A stretch of DNA of 64,000 bases from contig JBEPVZ010000001.1 in the NCBI GenBank assembly GCA_041690695.1, forward strand, positions 1-64,000, in the 5' to 3' direction. Both the position numbers and the translations under genes were made by a program. Position 1 is the stretch's first letter. Each line of letters opens with the position of its first letter. This document shows positions 24,420 through 32,749 of the stretch, in pieces. The DNA is from JBEPVZ01 sp041690695 (GTDB lineage: Bacteria > Patescibacteriota > Microgenomatia > Daviesbacterales > UBA10151). The notes below the pieces were generated by a model. The model was not told where the DNA came from. It did not search any database and saw only the letters and a list, made by a program, of their open reading frames with translations.

Positions 24420-24508
24420 TTTTACCTCTACTTCTGTTTCATATTTTTCTTGAACATCCAGGAATGGATAATTTGTGCTAGTACAATTTTTTTGCTAGAA
24501 TCCGAGGC

Positions 24509-25066
24509 ATGGCAGGAGAACGATTAGATCCATCAGTTCGGTACATGGAATTAGTTGCCCAACTAAGTAAAGGTATTACTATTCATCCTCGCATACAAGA
24601 ATTTACTGCTTTTCAACCTCCACCTGACTGGGAACCAGTAGGTATTGATCGAGATGACATAATGAATATGTATAAGATGAAAGCATTAAATCGAAAAGAG
24701 GGCGTGTTTGTTAAAGCCTTCTCTCCCACTACTGAAGATTATGGTTTAAAAGTATTTTCTACATTACGCCAATTAGCAACATTAGGATTACGTTTTCCTA
24801 TCCTTTCTCCCGTCTCTTTTCTTGATAGAATGCTGATATATCCACTTGGGGAAGATGAAGGAACGATACGTTGGGGGATGTTACCTCAAGAAGACACTGA
24901 ACGGGTGAGAGAAGTAGTTGAACAGCATGGATTGACACCGCTTGAACATTATAGTAGTGCGCCACTAGTTGGTATAAATGGTAGAACATATGTAACTGAT
25001 CCAATAGAAGATAGTGCTAACTCTATTTATGAGTATCTTGATGTGAAGAGAAAAGGTATCAAATAA
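24509..25066 (+). CDS. Hypothetical protein, unknown
   Basis: The 185-residue soluble protein has no membrane segment or recognised motif. It is mixed alpha/beta by composition, with a Pro-rich segment near residue 40 (FQPPPDWEP). The start is supported by a TAGAAT box at 24496-24501, 7 bases before the ATG. It shares strand and region with the DUF433-like gene, but 89 bases separate them and each has its own promoter. Confidence 0.5.
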   Translation: MAGERLDPSVRYMELVAQLSKGITIHPRIQEFTAFQPPPDWEPVGIDRDDIMNMYKMKALNRKEGVFVKAFSPTTEDYGLKVFSTLRQLATLGLRFPILSPVSFLDRMLIYPLGEDEGTIRWGMLPQEDTERVREVVEQHGLTPLEHYSSAPLVGINGRTYVTDPIEDSANSIYEYLDVKRKGIK

Positions 25067-25096
25067 TCCTTCCTGTAAATACTCTATAATCTAATT

Positions 25097-25258
25097 ATGA
25101 CTCAGCAACATCATAAGCATACATCAGCAGATCACCATGCACACTCTAATCTAGTTATCGAGCAACGTGGCGGGAAAAATAGAACGGTAGCGGGTCTTTT
25201 GGCACTCTTACCGGGCGGTATCGGTATTCACAAATTTTATTTAAGCAAAGTTGGCTGA
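25097..25258 (+). pseudogene. Truncated TM2-domain protein
   Basis: The 53-residue frame ends with KNRTVAGLLALLPGGIGIHK and FYLSKVG, the first half of a TM2 domain, then hits TGA. The second half (an FFW-like and an IIGF-like segment) appears in mixed frames downstream to about 25330, which suggests a stop and a frameshift. The His-rich N-terminus and a TATAAT box at 25085-25090 (6 bases before the ATG) are intact. It is a recently broken gene, or a short peptide gene if still translated. Confidence 0.6.
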
Positions 25259-25327
25259 ATATTTTGCTTTTTACTGAACAGAAATCGCCATTTTTCTGAT
25301 ATAATTGGCTTCAGTATTCTTCATGTA

Positions 25328-25390
25328 GGCACGCCTTATTTCACGAATCCAGGCTAAGAGGTGTTCGAACAAAAGTGCATGGAGGGCACC
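25328..25390 (+). repeat. About 60-base direct repeat, copy A
   Basis: This copy contains AAAAGTGCATGGAGGGCAC, identical to copy B at 26435-26496, with CGCCTTAT and GAATCCA also shared. A TATAAT box is at 25300-25305. On the plus strand GTGC/GCAC can form a hairpin. On the minus strand an open frame reads ALHALLFEHLLAWIREIRRA, also visible in copy B with one base missing. It is either a coding remnant or a small structured RNA; the rest of 25391-25509 holds nothing I recognise. Confidence 0.55.
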
Positions 25391-25509
25391 AAAGGAGACA
25401 CCTAGTTAACCTACTAGCCATATTTGCATTTTGAAGTACGAGTATTTGATATTCCTGTAAATCCAAGATTGTTTATTTCTGGTGATCCGACATAATGATA
25501 TTTACAAAG

Positions 25510-26367
25510 TTATTCGGGAGTAGGGTTTAATTCAACCTTATTTATTAGATCCCTCCCATGATCTTTGAGATATACCATACCTCTTGTAAGGCGATCTACA
25601 GGTACAGTAGGGAGTAGCAATTCAGGAATGGAATGCCGAATAAATGGATCATCATATTCTGGATAAGATATACCCTTATATAGCAAATCTCTTCCGCCAA
25701 TGGCTTTATCACGTAATTTTCCCCAACCAACAGCAAAAAGATTAAGAACGTTGAAAGCGGCGTTAGCCCCAGCATAAAGAGCTGCGACTGTAGCCGTACC
25801 ATGTAGTACTTCTACAGGGCTCGAGCTATGGAGTAAGGTCTCCATTTCTACAAGGGGCAAAAGTAGTAAGTCTTTTGTCAAAAATGTCCAATAGCTAGAA
25901 AGAAATGCAATATTATATTCTCCTCCATTAAGAAGCTTTTCTCTTTTTAGAACATCTTTTATCCCTTTGTTAACTTCTTGTTGAAATGCGTCAACATAAG
26001 CTTTATCAAAGTTTCCTCCTTCGTTTGAACGTGATACATGTTGAGCTAATTCCTGATCGTTAACTGCTACATACCATGTATCACTTTCTTTTCGTGTTTG
26101 TACGATATTGTTTCTATTCCAAACATCCATTCGAGGCATTTGTAAAAATTTGGCTATGCGGACTGTCCCAATTTGATCATAGTCAATTGCTCTATCTTGA
26201 GGTTTTTGAATAATCGCAATATCACCCCGTATATCAGCAGTCTGCATAAATCCATCGGCAACAGGATGATTTACTTCCATAATATCTCGTGCAACTCCTC
26301 GATATTCATCAAGTGACACTACCTTATGATGTTTGAATTGGTATCCTTGTGGTGCATGTTCTGCCAT
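25510..26367 (-). CDS. Hypothetical protein with a hydrophobic segment, unknown
   Basis: The 285-residue protein is soluble for its first 150 residues, has a hydrophobic region at about 185-225 (VLHGTATVAALYAGANAAF), and a soluble tail. No family is recognised. It is the only gene between the two direct repeats at 25328 and 26435, which suggests that it entered as a unit. It has no co-oriented partner. Confidence 0.5.
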   Translation of the reverse strand: MAEHAPQGYQFKHHKVVSLDEYRGVARDIMEVNHPVADGFMQTADIRGDIAIIQKPQDRAIDYDQIGTVRIAKFLQMPRMDVWNRNNIVQTRKESDTWYVAVNDQELAQHVSRSNEGGNFDKAYVDAFQQEVNKGIKDVLKREKLLNGGEYNIAFLSSYWTFLTKDLLLLPLVEMETLLHSSSPVEVLHGTATVAALYAGANAAFNVLNLFAVGWGKLRDKAIGGRDLLYKGISYPEYDDPFIRHSIPELLLPTVPVDRLTRGMVYLKDHGRDLINKVELNPTPE

Positions 26368-26434
26368 GATCGGAATATATCATATTTTTGAAGCTGATAT
26401 CAATTATAGGTCAGAATGGCTATAATTTAAGCAA

Positions 26435-26496
26435 AGCTCGCCTTATCTCATGAATCCAAACGAGGAAGTGTTCGACAAAAGTGCATGGAGGGCACT
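26435..26496 (+). repeat. About 60-base direct repeat, copy B
   Basis: Same orientation as copy A (25328-25390), about 50 of 62 positions equal by eye. A TATAAT box is at 26421-26426, ten bases before the repeat. One base is deleted relative to copy A near TTCGACAAAA, which shifts the minus-strand reading frame EHFLVWIHEIRRA. The element ends 10 bases before the stop of the surface protein gene. Confidence 0.55.
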
Positions 26497-26505
26497 AATA
26501 AAACT

Positions 26506-28626
26506 TTATTTTAACTTTCGTCTCTTTTCGCGAATAAATAAGGCTGCCAAAGTAATAATCACTAAAAATAAAACACCCATAATAATTATTACTTTCGGTG
26601 ACGATAAAGGTGATTGTGGTTTAACCTGAATATTTAAATCAAATTCTTTAACATCACCTGATAAATTAAGAGACTGCTCGCCTTGAAAACCATTGTAAGC
26701 TACTAAAACTTTATGATCTCCTGACTCGACATTATGAAAGGTTGCAAAACCATCTTTATCAGTTTTAGTAACTTGGGGAGTCGAATGGATCGTCACCGTT
26801 GCTCCTTCAACTGGTTTTTTATTAGTATCAAAAACCTTTATTTTGACATTATATCCACCTGATGCACGCGAAGGAGAAACTTGACCAGGCGGTTGATCAC
26901 TCTCACTCGGCTTGGGTGAATCCAACTCAGAGCTTGGGAGATTAGATTGATTAATCCTTCCTAACGACCCGGTCGAAGTTGAAACTTCATTTGACCATGG
27001 ACCCGTGGCACAGCCATTTCCACCTCGAACTCTAAAATAATATGTCATATTGGGAGAAAGAGAGCCAACTAAGAAAGTCATTTGGGAGCGCGAGTTTATC
27101 CCCATATCCGAAACCCCATAAAGATAACTTCCAGATTTCGTGCCATACTCTAAAACGTATTTATTAACTGGGTTATCGGCGGCAGTAAATGAAAGTAGAA
27201 TATGATTACTGTCATTTGAAATAGGTTTAGATAACTCTGGGGCTTGCGAACCAGGAGATTGATCTGTACACACCCCTGGTGAGTTTGAAGACGAATTTTG
27301 ATTTGAGTTTGAGGTCGAAGTTGAAGGGGTCGTTCTGGTAAAATTGACACTGTACTCATAAATTCCATAATGCAGCCAGGTCGAGGCTATAAAATACATA
27401 GTCTGGCCATTATTAACCAGAAACGAGTCAGTCACATAGGGTCCATAATAATCCCAACTTGGGTTACTAATCGTAAATGGCATGGTTAAAGTTAGGGGAG
27501 CACTCCATGGTCCTGTCAAACTATCCGCTAAATAATAATGAACAACACTCGGTAAACAACCATCACTGCCTGTCATCAACATATATTTTTGCAAATATGG
27601 ATTATAGATAACCGAAAACTCAGCAATCGTTAGATATGTGCATTCACTTTGCCCGGAAGGGTAGGGAGCTGTGGCATAATCTTTATCAAAAGTGAAATTT
27701 GGATCATTCGGCGGAATTAGCCAAACTACTTGACTATCAATCGTCGATTCATTAACTACAGGATCTGACCAAACATTATTTCCTTCGTAATAACTGAAGC
27801 CTAGTGTCCCGCTGGCGTTCAGAAATTCACTAATTGATGTTCGGGCTAACTTAACACCACCAAAACGATTAGCCGGGCTACCAATCATGTAGAGATAACC
27901 ACCAGTATTATCGACGACAAAAGCACTTTGGGCAAAAGCATATTGCAAGGTGTTGGAAAAGGAGCGTTGCCAGACATAGACCGAACCTTTGTAAGCTTCG
28001 AACAACCCACTTGAGGAATTATATTTGGCAATTTTGGTCAAATTTGACCAATGTGTGAATCCACCCACATTTCCGCCCGACATAAAACCGGCAAACATGT
28101 AATCTGTGCCTGTTTGGGTCAAGGTAAAAGCTCCATTCGGTAAATCCGCCGGACCATCGTTTAGTGCCTTAGATGCCAGTGCTCCACCAAATTGCGGGTT
28201 TAACATATTATCAACATGAATTCCTTGATCGAGAGTTGTGGTCGTCGGAGCACTTAAAACCTTAAAAGCATCGGTAGTTAAACCAACCGTATCGCCTAAC
28301 ACAAAATACCAGCGGTTATTATATAGGGTTGGCGCACCGAGATCGGCACCTTGAACAAAACCTAAAGAGTTGCTATCAAACTGTGGAATTGACGAAGGGT
28401 CTGGCCCACCACCATGAATACTTAAACTCCCAGTCCCAATAATTTTCCCAATCATAGTCGCTTGGGAGGTGGTGATGGTCGTACTATCTGCATAAACTGG
28501 ATGGGCGATCCAGCCACCAATCTTGAGAGGGAGGACTAAGACTAAAATAAATAAAAAGGCAGTAACACATTTTGGCATATGTTTTTTATAATATTTATAA
28601 TTTGAGATGGTAGTAGTATAGGACAA
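26506..28626 (-). CDS. Large surface protein: DUF4185-like, fibronectin III, carboxypeptidase-regulatory-like, membrane anchor
   Basis: The 706-residue protein has a signal peptide (about 18-45) and a beta-propeller-type domain resembling DUF4185 (about 65-430, with GADLGAPTLYNNRWYFVLGD near 93). A fibronectin III-like module follows (about 455-550), then a Ser/Pro linker, a carboxypeptidase-regulatory-like beta-sandwich (about 590-660, VEGATVTIHSTPQ) and a C-terminal membrane span with basic tail (EKRRK). The last three modules are clearly paralogous to those of the protein at 48029-51163. It is probably an anchored glycan-binding or glycan-cleaving surface protein. Confidence 0.75.
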   Translation of the reverse strand: MSYTTTISNYKYYKKHMPKCVTAFLFILVLVLPLKIGGWIAHPVYADSTTITTSQATMIGKIIGTGSLSIHGGGPDPSSIPQFDSNSLGFVQGADLGAPTLYNNRWYFVLGDTVGLTTDAFKVLSAPTTTTLDQGIHVDNMLNPQFGGALASKALNDGPADLPNGAFTLTQTGTDYMFAGFMSGGNVGGFTHWSNLTKIAKYNSSSGLFEAYKGSVYVWQRSFSNTLQYAFAQSAFVVDNTGGYLYMIGSPANRFGGVKLARTSISEFLNASGTLGFSYYEGNNVWSDPVVNESTIDSQVVWLIPPNDPNFTFDKDYATAPYPSGQSECTYLTIAEFSVIYNPYLQKYMLMTGSDGCLPSVVHYYLADSLTGPWSAPLTLTMPFTISNPSWDYYGPYVTDSFLVNNGQTMYFIASTWLHYGIYEYSVNFTRTTPSTSTSNSNQNSSSNSPGVCTDQSPGSQAPELSKPISNDSNHILLSFTAADNPVNKYVLEYGTKSGSYLYGVSDMGINSRSQMTFLVGSLSPNMTYYFRVRGGNGCATGPWSNEVSTSTGSLGRINQSNLPSSELDSPKPSESDQPPGQVSPSRASGGYNVKIKVFDTNKKPVEGATVTIHSTPQVTKTDKDGFATFHNVESGDHKVLVAYNGFQGEQSLNLSGDVKEFDLNIQVKPQSPLSSPKVIIIMGVLFLVIITLAALFIREKRRKLK

Positions 28627-28699
28627 TACTTAGGTTGTGACAATCATATTTTACCGCTTTATTTAAAATCTTCAGGCTGGTAAAATCATCCATGTACTT

Positions 28700-28771
28700 C
28701 GGGGTGTAGTTCATCGGTAGAACGCTCGCTTTGGGAGCGAGAAGCAGCAAGTTCAATTCTTGTCACCCCGA
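28700..28771 (+). tRNA. tRNA-Pro (anticodon TGG)
   Basis: The cloverleaf has acceptor CGGGGTG/CACCCCG, anticodon stem CTCGC/GCGAG with loop TTTGGGA (anticodon TGG), and T-arm AAGTTCAATTCTT, in which TTCAA replaces the usual TTCGA. After the discriminator A the sequence is CCT, so CCA is incomplete. A polysaccharide deacetylase gene starts 24 bases downstream. Confidence 0.94.
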
Positions 28772-28794
28772 CCTAATCAAGATAGAATAGGTGT

Positions 28795-29775
28795 GTGCCA
28801 AACAAGAAATCCAAATCACATAAAAAGACTGCTCCTAAATCCAAGAAGACATTATCTCCAAAACACAAAAATTCCCATTTAGTAGCTTTACTCGTCATCA
28901 GCCTAATTATTTTAATTGGAGGATTTTATTTACTTCATGTCATTGCCAGTAAATATACTCAAAGCCAATATATTCAAACTAAAGTTTATCAATTTACCCC
29001 TAAAGATCTACCTGAAACTGGCAGTAGCAGCGCTACTCCAAAGGTTGCCAGTATTTCAGCCGTTTTACCACAAAAAGCAGTCTTACCGGCCGCAACAGGT
29101 AATTCAGTCCGAGTACCAATTTTGACTTACCATTATATTGGTAATAATCCCAATCCGGCTGATACCGCCCGTGATAATCTTGAGATTACCCCCGACAAAT
29201 TTCAAGATGAGATGCAATATTTGTCGACTAATAAATATAATGCCATTAGTTTAGATACATTATTTAATGCCCTCGACAACCATGGAGCATTACCTTCAAA
29301 ACCTATTATCTTAACCTTTGATGATGGTTATATTGATTTTTATTTAAATGCCTTTCCGATACTTGAGCGTTTTAATCTTCATGCCACCGCCTTTATTCCA
29401 ACTGGCTTAATTGGTAAACCAGCTTATATGACTTGGGATCAGATTAAAGAGATCCAAGGTTCAGGCTTAATCTCATTTCAAGCTCACTCAATTAACCATC
29501 CTGACTTAACAAAAGTAAGTCTTGATCAGGCTAAAAATGAGATTATTCAAAGTAAAAAGACTCTCGAGTCCTTTTTAGGGATGCCTGTTAACTTTTTTGC
29601 TTATCCTTATGGCGCATCTAATGCCCAGACCTGGCAACTTGTTAAAGATGCAGGATTTATTGGAGCGGTTGGAACGTGGTCGGGGAACGAGGAAAATATC
29701 GGTCTAGCTTACGATTTACCCAGAATTAAAATTGCTGGAGCAATAAGTCTATCCGATTTTACCACCAAATTATAA
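28795..29775 (+). CDS. Polysaccharide deacetylase (NodB/PgaB type), membrane-anchored
   Basis: The protein begins with GTG, has a very basic cytoplasmic start (KKSKSHKKTAPKSKK), one membrane segment (about 29-50) and a NodB-type catalytic domain from about 100. Motif 1 (ILTFDDGY) is near 178 with the metal-binding Asp pair. Motif 2 (FQAHSINHPDL) provides His residues near 225, and FFAYPYGA near 263 is motif 3. It would remove acetyl groups from an exported glycan or from peptidoglycan. A TAGAAT box at 28783-28788 is 6 bases before the GTG. Confidence 0.9.
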   Translation: MPNKKSKSHKKTAPKSKKTLSPKHKNSHLVALLVISLIILIGGFYLLHVIASKYTQSQYIQTKVYQFTPKDLPETGSSSATPKVASISAVLPQKAVLPAATGNSVRVPILTYHYIGNNPNPADTARDNLEITPDKFQDEMQYLSTNKYNAISLDTLFNALDNHGALPSKPIILTFDDGYIDFYLNAFPILERFNLHATAFIPTGLIGKPAYMTWDQIKEIQGSGLISFQAHSINHPDLTKVSLDQAKNEIIQSKKTLESFLGMPVNFFAYPYGASNAQTWQLVKDAGFIGAVGTWSGNEENIGLAYDLPRIKIAGAISLSDFTTKL

Positions 29776-29811
29776 ACCCTTACTCTTTCAAGCAAAGGTT
29801 ATAATTTTGGT
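29764..29811 (+). terminator. Inverted repeat at the end of the deacetylase gene
   Basis: ACCAAATTATAAACC and GGTTATAATTTTGGT form a long stem with one or two bulges around a loop of about 17 bases. The stem includes the stop codon. There is no long T-run after it, so it may act as a transcript-stabilising hairpin or a weak terminator. Confidence 0.5.
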
Positions 29812-29839
29812 GTAATTAACTGAAAATTCCTAAGGGAGA

Positions 29840-30097
29840 TTATCTATCCTCACGAGGTCGCGCTTCGTTAACAACGATTTTTCGACCATCCATATCAGAA
29901 CCATTCAATTTATTAATTGCTTCTTCAGCTTCATTATCATTAGCCATTTCAACGAATCCAAAACCGCGACTGCGGCCTGTTTGTCGATCCATTAAAACAG
30001 TAGCTGACAAAACTTGTCCGAATGCTGCAAATAATTCTTCTAATTTTTTATTATCAATTGCCCAAGGCAAAGATCCTACAAATAACTTTTTAGCCAA
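29840..30097 (-). CDS. RRM-type RNA-binding protein
   Basis: I choose the TTG at 30097, giving (M)AKKLFVGSLPWAIDNKK, the usual start of small bacterial RRM proteins; an AGGTGGTGAG Shine-Dalgarno-like stretch lies a few bases upstream. RNP2 (LFVGSLP) and RNP1 (RGFGFVEM) are both canonical. Such glycine-poor RRM proteins bind single-stranded RNA and are often abundant or cold-induced. ACTCAT and ATGAGT arms flank its probable -10 box (complement of 30130-30135). Confidence 0.9.
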   Translation of the reverse strand: MAKKLFVGSLPWAIDNKKLEELFAAFGQVLSATVLMDRQTGRSRGFGFVEMANDNEAEEAINKLNGSDMDGRKIVVNEARPREDR

Positions 30098-30201
30098 ACT
30101 TAACTCACCACCTCTCACAACCACTCATCTTTATACATGAGTATATCTGTAATCGTAACCTAAATAGCTTAACTAATCAAGTTTTAGTCAATATCCTAAA
30201 A

Positions 30202-30771
30202 TTAGGGCTTAGTTATCTTATAAACAGTATGGCCATTTCTCTTGCGAATTTCTTTAATATCGAGCTTATATTCTCGGCCAATTTTAGGAATTAATCTATT
30301 TAAAGCGCTAACCACAACTAACCAATACTCGCCCCGAGCATTCAGAATTTGATAGGGCTTTAAGATAAACTCTTCAGCAATAGTTTCATCCCCAATCTTA
30401 GCTGGAACGTTTGAAACGATTAAATCAAAGGTCTGATCTTTGACCGCCTCCGCACCTAAACTGGCCAGAGCTTTGGCATTCTTAATCTGGTTTCTGGCAA
30501 TATTATGTTCAGTGTAGCGAACAGCCAGGAGATCACGATCAATCATAATAACTTCAGCTCTCGGATTAGTTTTAGCTAAAATAATTCCTAAGCAACCGAC
30601 ACCACAGCCGATATCTAAAATAGTTTTAGGCTTATTTGGTGTAATAGATCGGATTAAGATATCTGTGCCATGATCAATATCAAAGGTCGAAAAAAGAGTA
30701 TTGGCGGTTTCAAAAATGAACTTAAGACCATTAAAAGTATAGGTCAGCTCTTTTTTGAAATAGATATCCAT
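30202..30771 (-). CDS. SAM-dependent methyltransferase (RsmC-like)
   Basis: The 189-residue protein has the class I fold: the SAM loop ILDIGCGVGCLGI at about 50-62, acidic strand end VIMIDRD near 75, and the SNVPAK motif near 119, in the place of the NPP(F/Y) motif that in RsmC/PrmA enzymes contacts the target amine. It resembles the catalytic half of 16S rRNA guanine methyltransferase RsmC, but the target is uncertain. A TACAAT box (complement) lies 6 bases before the ATG. Confidence 0.82.
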   Translation of the reverse strand: MDIYFKKELTYTFNGLKFIFETANTLFSTFDIDHGTDILIRSITPNKPKTILDIGCGVGCLGIILAKTNPRAEVIMIDRDLLAVRYTEHNIARNQIKNAKALASLGAEAVKDQTFDLIVSNVPAKIGDETIAEEFILKPYQILNARGEYWLVVVSALNRLIPKIGREYKLDIKEIRKRNGHTVYKITKP

Positions 30772-30795
30772 CCTGGAATTGTATCAGACTTAAAG

Positions 30796-31974
30796 CTAAG
30801 GTGAGGGACTAGCCGTTTGAGAAGCGCTCGCAGTTGGAGAAGGAGTTGGACTGGCAGTAGCCGTTGGACTGGGCGACGAAGTCGGAGAGGCGGTTGGAGA
30901 AGCTGAAGGTGTCGGAGTAGCTGAGCTATTACTAAAAGTTACACTCGGATTATGGTTACCCGAATCAGTCACATTAAAACCGCGAGTGGTATCAGCGACC
31001 GTAAAAGTATCGGTGCCATTAATTGTCGAAATTAAGGAGAAAGTGGTTTGACCATTCAGAGTTTGAACAGTCACCGATGGTGTAGAGCCATTTATAGTTA
31101 AACTTGAGTCAGTAGTGTTGAGTGAGATTGTTAAAGTATCGCTCACCGGCGCTAAATTATTATTACAATCAAGGAGTTGAATGGCGATACTGCCAGTATT
31201 ATTTGAATTCGATGTCGAAATTGCTTCCGAGTTAAAACCACGTGGTGTACCGGCACATGAGCCTGAATTTGAAAAAGTCACGCTCGGATCCTTATAGCCT
31301 GGAGCAGTAACATGTAGTGTGTGGTCAGTATCTTTAACAGTAAAAACTGCGGTTGTTGGGTTTGGAGAGTTGACCGAGAAAGTCACTTTACCATTCTGGG
31401 CTTGTATATTAACGGGAGATGACGCGCCATTAATAGTAGTCGCCGCATCCCCAGAAGACAAAGTTACAGTCAAATGGTCGCTTGAGACATCACTGTTATT
31501 ACAATCTAATAACTCAATGCTGATATTAACTGCTGAGTTAACCTGAGACGTTTTTGATCCAACATAGACTTGAGAATTATCTTCTGTCGGAGTGCCGGCG
31601 CAAGCAGAACTATTGCTTGATGGGGCGGTCGATGGGAATGGAGTCGAGCTAGGTAGGGGAGTAATCGATGGCAAGGGTGAGAAACTTGGCAAAGGCATCG
31701 GGGTTGATAAATCAGCTGCTCCGCCAATATTATTTGAAGTCGTTGAAATACCCAAAACGCTATCGTCAGAGGGACTAGCACTTTCGGTAGCTAAAAGAGC
31801 ATCTGGATTAGCAGGCAGGGGCGAGTAATTAGAATCATCTGAAGTTGAATTGACAACTTGAGCGACTGCTTTCGAGAAAAAAGAGCCTCGAACTCTTAGT
31901 GCGAAAAAGCCAAATCCAATTAAACAGATTAAAATAAGAATTAAAAGTTTGTGGGAGAGCAGCCGGGAAATCAT
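30796..31974 (-). CDS. Surface protein with two Ig-like repeats and Ser/Pro/Thr-rich regions
   Basis: The 392-residue protein has a signal-anchor (about 8-26), a Ser/Pro-rich stalk to about 120, and two homologous beta-sandwich repeats (about 122-240 and 240-350). Each begins with CAGTP and carries an LLDCNN motif, and they end in DPSVTFSNS and NPSVTFSNS. A low-complexity tail (SPTASPTSSPSP type) follows. Two cysteines per repeat could form a disulfide. It is likely an extracellular stalk or adhesin. A TAAAAT box (complement) lies 7 bases before the ATG. Confidence 0.72.
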   Translation of the reverse strand: MISRLLSHKLLILILICLIGFGFFALRVRGSFFSKAVAQVVNSTSDDSNYSPLPANPDALLATESASPSDDSVLGISTTSNNIGGAADLSTPMPLPSFSPLPSITPLPSSTPFPSTAPSSNSSACAGTPTEDNSQVYVGSKTSQVNSAVNISIELLDCNNSDVSSDHLTVTLSSGDAATTINGASSPVNIQAQNGKVTFSVNSPNPTTAVFTVKDTDHTLHVTAPGYKDPSVTFSNSGSCAGTPRGFNSEAISTSNSNNTGSIAIQLLDCNNNLAPVSDTLTISLNTTDSSLTINGSTPSVTVQTLNGQTTFSLISTINGTDTFTVADTTRGFNVTDSGNHNPSVTFSNSSATPTPSASPTASPTSSPSPTATASPTPSPTASASQTASPSP

Positions 31975-32011
31975 CCCGTCAATTTTACATCTTTGGCGGA
32001 GTTTTTGTTAG

Positions 32012-32371
32012 CTAGCGTTCCTCATTAAACGGTTTATAATCTTCAAATTCCCAACTACCATACCGGGATAAATATTCACTAAGTTTATCCCAATCCATTC
32101 CTCTCTCGTCAGCCTGAGCACACAACTTTTCAATAATCAGTTTAAAATCAGATTCATTAAATTCTTCGACAACAATTAAATGTCGCCCTAGAATATATTT
32201 TTTTGACTTTAACTCCCTCCCCAAAAAAGATGGTGAACAAAAATGGAACTGAAAAATTTCAGCCCCATCAGAATCATCCAGACCTAATTCGACCTCAACC
32301 CAAAAGCTAAAATTAAATTTATCTAGAGGAATTTCATCGCTTGGTAACCAACTTTTAATAACTACAGCCAT
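32012..32371 (-). CDS. Imm8-family immunity-like protein
   Basis: The 119-residue protein matches the Imm8 family of polymorphic toxin systems along its whole length. Seen here are EIFQFHFCSPSFL (about 37-49), GRHLIVVEEF near 62 and the diagnostic end LSEYLSRYGSWEFEDYKPF. Imm8 proteins protect cells from toxins delivered by relatives or rivals. No toxin gene is adjacent, so it may be an orphan immunity gene. Another small unknown gene sits 22 bases upstream. Confidence 0.72.
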   Translation of the reverse strand: MAVVIKSWLPSDEIPLDKFNFSFWVEVELGLDDSDGAEIFQFHFCSPSFLGRELKSKKYILGRHLIVVEEFNESDFKLIIEKLCAQADERGMDWDKLSEYLSRYGSWEFEDYKPFNEER

Positions 32372-32393
32372 ATTAAATTAATTTTAGCAAATT

Positions 32394-32714
32394 TTAGGGT
32401 GAAGAGTCTTTGAGCAAAAAACAGACATAATCAGCCCCATCTGGTAAGTTATCTGTAGTTAAATGACGAGCAGCTAAAATAGTAGCAGGGGAAGTATTTA
32501 TACCTGCGCTATTAATCTCACCAAAATCAGTCGAATTTATCTCTACTAAATTTGTACCTCGACGTTGCCAGAAATCCATTCCGATAATAATAGCATCCAT
32601 GTTCTGACAATCTTCGATAATTTTCAAGGCTGTTTGATGATCAAACAATAAATCTCCACCTTTGATTACAGCTTGGCTTTTATATTTTTGGTCAATTAGT
32701 TGGTTGATACCCAT
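32394..32714 (-). CDS. Small hypothetical protein next to the Imm8-like gene
   Basis: The 106-residue soluble protein has an acidic/hydrophobic alternating middle (AIIIGMDFWQRRGTNLVEIN). I do not recognise a family; its size and position upstream of an Imm8-like gene would fit another immunity-type protein, but that is only context. A TAGAAT box (complement) lies 6 bases before the ATG, which supports the start and its own transcription. Confidence 0.5.
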   Translation of the reverse strand: MGINQLIDQKYKSQAVIKGGDLLFDHQTALKIIEDCQNMDAIIIGMDFWQRRGTNLVEINSTDFGEINSAGINTSPATILAARHLTTDNLPDGADYVCFLLKDSSP

Positions 32715-32749
32715 AGCTAAATTCTAACATGACGCTAAAAGTTAATCTC

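Noticed and set aside
25097..25330. In-frame TGA in the TM2-like gene as evidence for TGA recoded to Gly or Trp.
   Set aside because: Other genes end normally at TGA (for example 3500 and 16437), and the downstream TM2 half is in mixed frames, which points to gene decay.
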